Part shown: positions 1 to 5,137 of the stretch, in pieces
How the letters are laid out: each line of letters begins with the position of its first letter
Position numbering within the stretch: position 1 is the first letter of the stretch
DNA from: Pseudomonadota bacterium
GTDB lineage: Bacteria > Pseudomonadota > Alphaproteobacteria > Rhizobiales > Xanthobacteraceae
Length of the DNA stretch: 5,137 nt
NCBI GenBank assembly: GCA_023405565.1
Contig: JAEXXW010000694.1
Location: 1 to 5,137 of the forward strand
Direction of reading: 5' to 3'
Notes under the pieces: model-generated
What the model was told of the DNA's origin: nothing
Database searches by the model: none
The model's input: only the letters and a program-made list of their open reading frames with translations
Made by a program: the position numbers and the translations under genes

Positions 1-82
1 TCCGTCCGGTGGTGGAAAGTGTTGGACGATGTCGCAGTCCGCGCGGCACGCGCGGCCGGAACCGCGCGACTGGCGGCATGCC

Positions 83-92
83 TGGTGCACCA
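83..92. promoter_or_regulatory. Perfect 10-bp palindrome, possible operator
   Basis: The sequence TGGTGCACCA is identical to its own reverse complement and lies about 100 bp upstream of the large-subunit start. The TGGT-N2-ACCA arrangement resembles operators of GntR/FadR-type repressors, which often use TGGT...ACCA arms. No convincing -35/-10 pair could be placed around it. The palindrome itself is certain; a regulatory role is inferred from position and shape only. Confidence 0.3.
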
Positions 93-193
93 AAGTGAAT
101 ATGGACGATGCTGTCTGCCCACATGACGCGGCGGCCCGAAGCGGCTAAGAAAAAGAACGCTGGCTTTCCGATCCCTCCTCAAGCTCTTCCGGC

Positions 194-2536
194 ATGACAT
201 ACCGTTTTATTGGCAAATCGCTTCCGCGGACCGAAGACCTTCGCCTTGTTCGCGGCCTTGGCCGCTACACCGCTGACCTTGCCCCCGCCAATTCGCTGCG
301 CCTTTTCATGGTGCGCTCGCCGCATGGCGCGGCGCGGATTGTCAGCATCGATAAATCCGCGGCCGAGGCGATGCCGGGCGTGCATCTCGTGCTGACCGGC
401 GAAGACCCGGAGGTCGCGGCGCTCGGCAGCATCCAGTCCAAGGTCAAGCGCAAGGCGCCGGACGGCTCCCCGAATTTCGAGCCGCCTTATCTGCCGCTGG
501 CGCGCGAGCGGGCTTTGTATGTGGGCGACGCTGTCGCGGCCGTGTTCGCCGAGACCCTCGATCAGGCCAAGGACGCGGCCGAGCAGATCGCCATCGAGTG
601 GGAGGCGCTGCCGGCGATCACCGAGACCCGCAGCGCGGCAGATCCCGATGCGCCGCAGCTCTGGCCGCAGGCGCCGAACAACACCTGCTTCGTCTTCGAT
701 GCCGGAAGCCGCGCGGCCGTCGACGAGGCGCTGGCCAAGGCCAAACACAAGGTCAGCTTCACCTATGTCATCAACCGCATCACCGCGGTGACGATGGAAT
801 CGCGTGCGGCGCTCGCGAGCTACGATCCGGTGACGGAAGCCTACACGCTGTATTGCGGATTGCAGAATCCGCATGGCGTGCGCGAGCAGCTTGCCACCGA
901 GGTGTTCGGCATTCCCGGCAACCGCGTGCGGGTGATCGCACCGGATGTCGGCGGCGGGTTTGGCCTCAAGGAAGCGGCATTCCCCGAATATGTCATGTCG
1001 ATGGTCGGCGCCCGCATCACCGGTCGTCCGGTGCTGTGGATGGGTGAGCGCGGCGAAAGCTTCCTGTCGGACTTCCATGCGCGCGACAACTATTCAACAG
1101 CGACGCTGGGCCTCGATGACAAAGGCAATTTCCTCGCATTGAAGGTCGACACCACGGCCAATATCGGCGCTTACATCTCGCCGATGGGGCTGCATGTCCC
1201 GACCAACAATCTCGGTGGACTGGCTGGCGTCTATCGCACGCCACATATCCATTCGCGTGTCACGGGTGTTTTCTCCAATACCCCGCCAACGGCGCCTTAT
1301 CGCGGCGCGGGCCGCCCGGAAGCCATCTACGCGATCGAGCGCGTGATCGATCTCGCCGCCAAGCGCCTTGGCATGGATCATGTGGAGTTGCGGCGCAGGA
1401 ACATGATCGCGCCCGAACAAATGCCCTACGACACGAAATTCGTGTTCACCTATGATTCCGGCGAATTCGAACGCAACATGGACGATGCGCTGGAACTCGC
1501 CGACTGGTCCGGCGCGGAGAAGCGCAAGAAGGACGCGAAAAAGCGCGGTCGCCTGCGCGGCATCGGCATTGCTAATGCGATCGAGATTTCCGGTGGTCCG
1601 GCGGCGGCGCCGAATCCGGAAGCCGCCGAGATCAAGTTCGATTCCACCGGTGGCGTCGTCGTATCGATGGGCACGCATTCGCACGGGCAGGGACACGAGA
1701 TTACCTTCGCGCAGATCGTCGCCGATTTCCTTGGCCTCGAAACATCCGATGTCAAAGTGCGCTATGGCGACACGGACATGATCGAGTTCGGCGTCGGCAC
1801 ATTCGGCAGCCGCTCGATCATCACGGGGTCGAACTCGCTGCGCATTTCCGCCGACCGGCTGATCGAGCGCGGCAAGAAGATTGCCGCCGCGCATTTCGAG
1901 GCCGATGCCGGCGATATTGTTTTTGAAGCCGGTCAGTTCGCGATCGCCGGGACCGATCGCCGGGTCGGCATCAAGGACGTCGCGAAAATGTCCTACGTCT
2001 TGCGCGATCCCAGCCTGAACCGCGAATTCGGTTTCTCGGAGAAGGTGATCTCGGCGCCAAAAGCGGCGACATTCCCCAACGGTTGCCACGTCTGCGAGGT
2101 CGAGATCGATCCCGATACCGGCGTTTGCAAGGTCATCAACTACGTGGTCGTCGATGATGTCGGCCGTGTCGTCAATCCGCTGCTGGTCAAGGGCCAGGTG
2201 CATGGCGGCGTGGTGCAGGGCGTCGGCCAGATCCTGTTCGAGAACATCGCCTATGATGAGGACGGTCAGCTTCTGTCCGGGTCTTTCATGGATTATGCGA
2301 TGCCGCGCGCCGCGCATTTCCCGTCCTTCATCTGCAAGGCCAATGAAGTGCTGACGCCGAACAATCCGCTCGGTGTGAAGGGGGCGGGCGAGGCAGGAAC
2401 GGTCGGCGCGCTGGCAGCGGTGGTCAATGCCATCGTCGATGCATTGTCGCCCTATGGTGTCGAGCATATCGAGATGCCCGCTACTCCGGAGCGGATATGG
2501 CGCACGATCCAGGACGCAGAGGCGGCACGCCAGTGA
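194..2536 (+). CDS. Xanthine dehydrogenase / CoxL-like molybdopterin-binding large subunit
   Basis: This is a complete 780-residue molybdenum hydroxylase large subunit, the usual length for the family. Such proteins hold the Mo-pterin cofactor and oxidise aldehydes, purines or N-heterocycles, passing electrons to a 2Fe-2S and an FAD subunit. The N-terminus (GKSLPRTEDLRLVRGLGRYT) is the typical entry to the a/b hammerhead domain (about residues 15-125). Two cofactor-binding domains follow. Visible motifs are DVGGGFG at 251-257 followed by K259-E260, PYRGAGR at 368-374, HGQGH at 497-501, FGSRS at 537-541, and GAGEAG with the likely catalytic base Glu733. PYRGAGR matches the form II (AYRGAGR) class and lacks the Cys of true CO dehydrogenase (AYRCSFR), so CO oxidation is unlikely. 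E260 and R370 appear to line up with the purine-contacting Glu and Arg of bovine xanthine dehydrogenase, but many relatives share them, so the substrate is open. ATG194 is the only start in frame after the stop at 146-148. It has no clear Shine-Dalgarno. No FAD or 2Fe-2S subunit gene is adjacent. Confidence 0.93.
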   Translation: MTYRFIGKSLPRTEDLRLVRGLGRYTADLAPANSLRLFMVRSPHGAARIVSIDKSAAEAMPGVHLVLTGEDPEVAALGSIQSKVKRKAPDGSPNFEPPYLPLARERALYVGDAVAAVFAETLDQAKDAAEQIAIEWEALPAITETRSAADPDAPQLWPQAPNNTCFVFDAGSRAAVDEALAKAKHKVSFTYVINRITAVTMESRAALASYDPVTEAYTLYCGLQNPHGVREQLATEVFGIPGNRVRVIAPDVGGGFGLKEAAFPEYVMSMVGARITGRPVLWMGERGESFLSDFHARDNYSTATLGLDDKGNFLALKVDTTANIGAYISPMGLHVPTNNLGGLAGVYRTPHIHSRVTGVFSNTPPTAPYRGAGRPEAIYAIERVIDLAAKRLGMDHVELRRRNMIAPEQMPYDTKFVFTYDSGEFERNMDDALELADWSGAEKRKKDAKKRGRLRGIGIANAIEISGGPAAAPNPEAAEIKFDSTGGVVVSMGTHSHGQGHEITFAQIVADFLGLETSDVKVRYGDTDMIEFGVGTFGSRSIITGSNSLRISADRLIERGKKIAAAHFEADAGDIVFEAGQFAIAGTDRRVGIKDVAKMSYVLRDPSLNREFGFSEKVISAPKAATFPNGCHVCEVEIDPDTGVCKVINYVVVDDVGRVVNPLLVKGQVHGGVVQGVGQILFENIAYDEDGQLLSGSFMDYAMPRAAHFPSFICKANEVLTPNNPLGVKGAGEAGTVGALAAVVNAIVDALSPYGVEHIEMPATPERIWRTIQDAEAARQ
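2518..2522 (+). promoter_or_regulatory. Ribosome binding site for the lipoprotein gene
   Basis: AGAGG sits 10 nt upstream of the GTG at 2533, inside the end of the large-subunit gene. It supports GTG2533 over the upstream in-frame ATG at 2497, as does the signal peptide, which begins properly only from the GTG. Confidence 0.55.
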
Positions 2537-2940
2537 GAGGCTTCGGATGCGCGCAGGTCGTTGCGGCTTGTTTTGCCGCAGCGATGCTGAGCGCATGCGC
2601 ATCATCGCCACCGCCCGTGATGAGCGGCGAACCGAATGTGCCGCCGGCAAATTACAAGACGGAAATCCTTGCTTATCTGCGAACCTATCTGAACGATCCG
2701 ACCGGCGTGCGCGAGGCCTTTATCACCGAGCCGGCCCTGATGACGGTCGGCGGCACGCAGCGTTACGTCTCGTGCCTGCGCTTCAATGCCAAGAATTCGG
2801 TCGGCAAATACGAGGGCAGCAGGGACCGCATGGTGGCCTTCCTGTCCGGCCGTCTCGACACGCTGGCGCTGGCTCGCGGCGATCAATGCAAGGATGCGAC
2901 CTGGCAGCCATTCCCCGAACTTGAGAAGTTGCGGCGGTAA
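2533..2940 (+). CDS. Small putative lipoprotein, unknown function
   Basis: This 135-residue protein has a classic lipoprotein signal peptide: Met-Arg, a hydrophobic alanine-rich stretch (about 7-19), and a lipobox LSAC with the acylated Cys at 22. Residue +2 is Ala, which favours outer-membrane sorting in the E. coli rule. A Ser/Pro-rich linker (23-39) leads to a small soluble domain (40-135). Cys81 and Cys119 could form a periplasmic disulfide. I do not recognise the domain; it resembles conserved hypothetical proteins of Rhizobiales. The start was chosen as GTG2533, overlapping the upstream stop in a GTGA junction, with AGAGG 10 nt before it. The alternative ATG2497 would add 12 residues, including arginines and prolines, ahead of the signal peptide. 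The overlap implies translational coupling to the large subunit. A functional tie is not proven, since the subunit family is cytoplasmic or twin-arginine exported with its partners, and this protein goes through the lipoprotein route. Confidence 0.8.
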   Translation: MRGFGCAQVVAACFAAAMLSACASSPPPVMSGEPNVPPANYKTEILAYLRTYLNDPTGVREAFITEPALMTVGGTQRYVSCLRFNAKNSVGKYEGSRDRMVAFLSGRLDTLALARGDQCKDATWQPFPELEKLRR

Positions 2941-2958
2941 AGATCTGACGGATAATTG

Positions 2959-3783
2959 TCACGCTCGCATGAAAAAGCGCGCGGCGGCAAAAGCGGAAAT
3001 GACGCCGGCCATGACGATCAACACGGAATCGAACCATGGCGCTTGCGGAATGGCTTTAACGCTCTCCGCAAAAGCCAGGAAGCGGCTGACCGGACCGGTT
3101 GTCTCGCCCGCATCCGGCGCCGCCCGGCCATCCGTTGCGGTGAGTGCGACCGGCTGCGCGCGCGCTTCGATAAGACCGTCCGGGTGAATGAGCGGGGGCG
3201 CGGCGCGATCAAGCTCACTCAGTTCGTCGGCCTGAACGATATCCTCGTCATTGCTTGAAACGGCGGCCAGACGATCGCCCTTCCCGGCGACATGCATGCC
3301 GTCCTGACGCATGACATCCTCACGCACGAAGTCCAGACGCGTGAAGTCCTGATGCGCGAAGTTCTGGGACGACAATTGCGCCATCGCCTCGGGCGCATCG
3401 CTTTTCACGGGGTGCGCCTGTGGCCAGATCTGGATGTAGGGCGTGAGCGGTGCGAGCGCCGGCGTGGATTGTTCCGGCGCTGTCTCGCTCGCAATGTCGG
3501 TCTTCCTCGTCTGCGTTCGCGCATTCCTTGCGCGTTGACGATGCCGCGGCGCCGCCGCCGCTGTCGACGGTTGCAGCCAGTGTGCCAGTGTTTCGGTGGC
3601 GCTTGATGCGCGCCCGAGATCAGAGTCCGGGGGGAATTGCTTTGATCCGCCGGTTCCAAACTGCGCCGGCAGAGCAGCAAAGAGAGCAGCGAAAACGACA
3701 CCAGCAAAGGCAAAATGTCTGACGAAGAACGATGCGCTGAACAAGGAAAACCGGTCCCCCGAAATACTGTTAAGCCAAGACAT
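2959..3783 (-). CDS. Hypothetical protein with two membrane segments and a pentapeptide repeat
   Basis: This 274-residue protein is not recognised. A hydrophobic segment at about 24-40 follows basic residues (R11, R22, H23), and a second at about 253-268 is followed by an Arg-containing tail (RFFMRA). Positive-inside logic puts both ends in the cytoplasm and the ~210-residue middle in the periplasm. The middle is low in hydrophobics and probably largely disordered: an alanine run (75-78), a strongly basic patch (80-94, with R80, R82, R84, R86, R89, R93, K94), a Pro/Ala-rich stretch, and then five tandem five-residue units at 137-161 (LSSQN, FAHQD, FTRLD, FVRED, VMRQD). The start is well supported by GGAGG 8 nt upstream of the ATG. 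Codon use fits the neighbours, slightly less GC-biased over the first 40 residues. The gene runs convergently toward the lipoprotein gene, with 18 bp between their stops and no obvious terminator there. It appears to be transcribed alone. Confidence 0.78.
   Translation of the reverse strand: MSWLNSISGDRFSLFSASFFVRHFAFAGVVFAALFAALPAQFGTGGSKQFPPDSDLGRASSATETLAHWLQPSTAAAAPRHRQRARNARTQTRKTDIASETAPEQSTPALAPLTPYIQIWPQAHPVKSDAPEAMAQLSSQNFAHQDFTRLDFVREDVMRQDGMHVAGKGDRLAAVSSNDEDIVQADELSELDRAAPPLIHPDGLIEARAQPVALTATDGRAAPDAGETTGPVSRFLAFAESVKAIPQAPWFDSVLIVMAGVISAFAAARFFMRA
3301..3375 (-). repeat. Five tandem 15-bp units within a coding region
   Basis: Read on the plus strand, five consecutive 15-nt units begin at 3301, 3316, 3331, 3346 and 3361, with approximate consensus GTCCTGACGCRYGAA. 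The third and fourth units agree at 12 of 15 positions, and the last (3361) is the most diverged. Because 15 is a multiple of three, the array stays in frame and encodes a pentapeptide of the form F-x-R-x-D in the minus-strand hypothetical protein (residues 137-161). Confidence 0.75.
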
Positions 3784-3791
3784 CCCGTGTC

Positions 3792-3796
3792 CCTCC
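3792..3796 (-). promoter_or_regulatory. Shine-Dalgarno for the minus-strand hypothetical gene
   Basis: On the minus strand this reads GGAGG, 8 nt upstream of the ATG at 3783-3781. It is the strongest ribosome binding site in the window and is the main evidence that this start is correct. Confidence 0.75.
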
Positions 3797-3865
3797 CCGG
3801 TTGTTGGCCTAACGGGATTGACGCGCCGGGGCGTGACGGGAGAGGGGCGGTTTCAAGGAATTTTC

Positions 3866-3880
3866 GGCCCAAAAGGGGCC
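3866..3880. repeat. Short inverted repeat, 5-bp arms
   Basis: GGCCC at 3866-3870 and GGGCC at 3876-3880 are complementary and separated by five bases. The repeat lies about 80 bp upstream of the minus-strand hypothetical gene, in its leader or promoter region. It could be a small hairpin or a protein site; there is no T-tract that would make it a terminator. Confidence 0.35.
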
Positions 3881-3893
3881 ACAAGCGGGCAGG

Positions 3894-3902
3894 TTATCCA
3901 CA
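3894..3902 (+). promoter_or_regulatory. Perfect DnaA-box 9-mer
   Basis: TTATCCACA matches the strict DnaA-box consensus TTATNCACA. It is the only perfect copy I noticed, and it sits in the intergenic stretch between the hypothetical gene and the aminotransferase gene. A GTAAC/GTTAC inverted repeat (3908-3912 and 3924-3928) lies just to its right. One box without a cluster or AT-rich unwinding element does not make an origin; a DnaA-responsive promoter or a chance match are both possible. Confidence 0.4.
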
Positions 3903-3992
3903 GGCTGGTAACGTCATGTGGCTGTTACGTCGCCGCTCTAAAGAAGTGGCGCGCCGAACCGGATGGATCGGCCCCGTTCGTCAAGTCCCTTC

Positions 3993-4027
3993 ACGGTCCT
4001 GTTCGCATCGCGGCAGGACCGTTTTTT
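3993..4027 (+). terminator. Rho-independent terminator, rightward
   Basis: A perfect 9-bp stem (ACGGTCCTG at 3993-4001 with CAGGACCGT at 4014-4022) encloses a 12-nt loop and runs into six T residues (4022-4027). The T-tract is only on the right, so it works for plus-strand transcription. No plus-strand gene ends nearby; the closest, the lipoprotein gene, stops over 1 kb upstream with a minus-strand gene in between. On the minus strand the same hairpin lies about 40 nt past the aminotransferase stop but has no U-run there, so it could at most stabilise that mRNA's 3' end. Confidence 0.7.
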
Positions 4028-4060
4028 ATGGTGACGGCGGACCGGATGCGGCTTGAAGGA

Positions 4061-5137
4061 TTATTGTCCGGCGCCGCGATAGATCGACAACGCGGCATCG
4101 ACGCCGGGCTTGGCGCGAAAGCCAGTCTGTCGCAGGCAGGTTTCGAGTGCGGCGAGGCAGAGCAACACATTTTCCTTGCGGCAGACGTAGCCCATCGTGC
4201 CGATACGCCAGATCCTGCCGTGCAGGGGACCGAATGACGTGCCGATCTCGATGCCGAAATCGTTCAGCATCATGCCGCGCACGGCATCGCCGTTGACGCC
4301 TTCGGGGATATAGACGCCGGTGACGTTCGGCATCTTGTGGCGCTGATCGCCAAACAGCGTGAGCCCCATTTCGGTGAGCCCCGCGGTGATGGCGTCGCTC
4401 GCCAGCTTGTGGCGGGCGAAGCATGCGTCGAGACCTTCGGCGAGAATGATACGCACCGCTTCGCGCGCCGCATACAGCATCGAGGTCGCTTCGGTGTGAT
4501 GGTTGAGGCGGCTTTCGCTCCAGTAATCCATCAGCATGCCGAGATCGAAATAGTTCGACGAAATGATCGGGCCGTCGCCTTCGATGAAACCCGCCGGCTT
4601 GATGCCTTCCTCGACATGGCGGCGGCGCTTCACCACATCGACCACGCGGTCATTGAGCGTGACCGGCGATGAGCCGGGCGGTCCCGACAAACACTTCTGC
4701 AAGCCCGAGGACGCCGCATCCACTTTCCATGCATCGATGGCGACATTCATGCCGCCGAGCGAGGCGGTCGCGTCGGTGTAGAGAAGCACATCGTGCTTGC
4801 GGCAAATGTCGCCGATCTGATCGAGCGGTTGTGCCAGCGTGGTCGAGGTATCGCCATGCACGACGGCGAGCACGCGCGGGTGATGCTGCCTGATCGCCGC
4901 TTCGATTTCGTCCGGCGTGAACACCGTGCCCCATTCGCGATCGAGGGTGACGACATCGCCGCCACAGCGCTTGCAGATTTCCGCGAGCAGATGGCCGAAG
5001 CGGCCGAACACCGGCACCAGCACCTTGTCGCCCGGCGAGACGATCGAGACGAGGATCGCCTCCACGCCCGCGCGCGCGGTGCCATCGACCAGGAACGACC
5101 ATTTGTTCTTCGTCTGATAGAGCTGGCGCAGCAGCTC
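4061..5137 (-). CDS. pucG: (S)-ureidoglycine:glyoxylate transaminase-like class V aminotransferase, N-terminus outside window
   Basis: The frame is open from the stop (TAA, 4063-4061) to the window edge, giving 358 residues of a protein usually near 400-420, so roughly 45-60 N-terminal residues are missing. The GTG at 5065 is internal: the 24 codons before it continue the family pattern (QLYQTKNKWSFLVDGTARAG). It is a fold-type I PLP enzyme of the alanine/serine-glyoxylate aminotransferase group. Counting from the edge, Asp122 (YTDATASLGG) should contact the PLP ring nitrogen, Lys148 (GLQKCLSGPPG) should form the Schiff base, and Arg311 (WRIGTMGY) should bind the substrate carboxylate. HGDTSTT at 94-100 and NHHTEATSMLYA from Asn212 favour the PucG subgroup; as I recall, other glyoxylate aminotransferases have Tyr in place of that Asn. 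PucG transfers the amino group of ureidoglycine to glyoxylate, making oxalurate and glycine in cytoplasmic purine breakdown. Alanine- or serine-glyoxylate transaminase is the main alternative. Confidence 0.85.
   Translation of the reverse strand, partial: ELLRQLYQTKNKWSFLVDGTARAGVEAILVSIVSPGDKVLVPVFGRFGHLLAEICKRCGGDVVTLDREWGTVFTPDEIEAAIRQHHPRVLAVVHGDTSTTLAQPLDQIGDICRKHDVLLYTDATASLGGMNVAIDAWKVDAASSGLQKCLSGPPGSSPVTLNDRVVDVVKRRRHVEEGIKPAGFIEGDGPIISSNYFDLGMLMDYWSESRLNHHTEATSMLYAAREAVRIILAEGLDACFARHKLASDAITAGLTEMGLTLFGDQRHKMPNVTGVYIPEGVNGDAVRGMMLNDFGIEIGTSFGPLHGRIWRIGTMGYVCRKENVLLCLAALETCLRQTGFRAKPGVDAALSIYRGAGQ

Noticed and set aside
2..148. Plus-strand frame open from the window edge to a TAA at 146-148, a possible end of an upstream gene
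   Set aside because: Other plus-strand frames are also open over most of this GC-rich stretch. The translation does not resemble a 2Fe-2S or FAD subunit C-terminus or any family I know. Too short to decide without upstream sequence.
179..1078. Minus-strand open frame of 299 codons opposite the large-subunit 5' half
   Set aside because: Same shadow-frame composition, rich in Arg, His and Gly, with no motif; the plus strand is clearly the coding strand here.
194..2536. True (form I) carbon monoxide dehydrogenase large subunit CoxL
   Set aside because: The active-site loop reads PYRGAGR at 368-374, without the copper-binding Cys of the form I AYRCSFR motif.
1094..2650. Long minus-strand open frame (518 codons) antisense to the large-subunit gene
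   Set aside because: It lies almost wholly opposite a gene with clear family motifs. Its translation is rich in Arg, Asp, Ile and His, typical of a shadow frame in GC-rich DNA, with no recognisable domain.
3920..3992. tRNA or tRNA-like gene in the intergenic region
   Set aside because: No cloverleaf can be built: there is no T-arm consensus, no anticodon arm and no matching acceptor stem.
3784..4060. Chromosomal or plasmid replication origin
   Set aside because: Only one perfect DnaA box is present, with no cluster, no AT-rich unwinding region, and no replication genes alongside.
3596..4237. Plus-strand open frame spanning the intergenic region
   Set aside because: It overlaps two real minus-strand genes at both ends, has no ribosome binding site, and runs straight through the intrinsic terminator. 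The translation shows no domain.

Overview
The window looks like chromosomal DNA from a GC-rich alphaproteobacterium. Codons favour G/C at the third position, and the protein style suggests Bradyrhizobiaceae (Bradyrhizobium, Rhodopseudomonas, Afipia). That placement is by impression, not by a search. I see no mobile element, tRNA, rRNA, CRISPR array or phage gene.

Layout from left to right. Positions 1-193 are a leader with no convincing gene; they hold a perfect 10-bp palindrome. Positions 194-2536 (+) encode a complete 780-residue molybdopterin-binding large subunit of the xanthine dehydrogenase / CoxL-like family. Its 3' end overlaps by 4 bp a small lipoprotein gene (2533-2940, +), so the two probably form one translationally coupled unit. 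Only 18 bp further on, a convergent minus-strand gene ends (2959-3783). It encodes an unrecognised protein with one membrane segment near each end and a run of five 15-bp tandem repeats in the middle. Positions 3784-4060 are intergenic: a Shine-Dalgarno for the minus-strand gene, a small inverted repeat, a perfect DnaA-box 9-mer, and a good rho-independent terminator pointing rightwards with no rightward gene to end. Positions 4061-5137 (-) are the C-terminal ~358 residues of a class V PLP aminotransferase, best matching (S)-ureidoglycine:glyoxylate transaminase (PucG). Its N-terminus lies beyond the window.

PucG acts late in purine (urate/allantoin) breakdown, and the CoxL-like protein belongs to the superfamily that includes xanthine dehydrogenase, so this could be the edge of a purine-catabolism region. 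The two genes are on opposite strands with unrelated genes between them, and no FAD or 2Fe-2S subunit is visible, so the link is only a hypothesis. Nothing here amounts to a clearly new system. The points most worth a second look are the orphan terminator (possible small RNA), the pentapeptide repeat, and the large subunit paired with a lipoprotein instead of its usual partner subunits.
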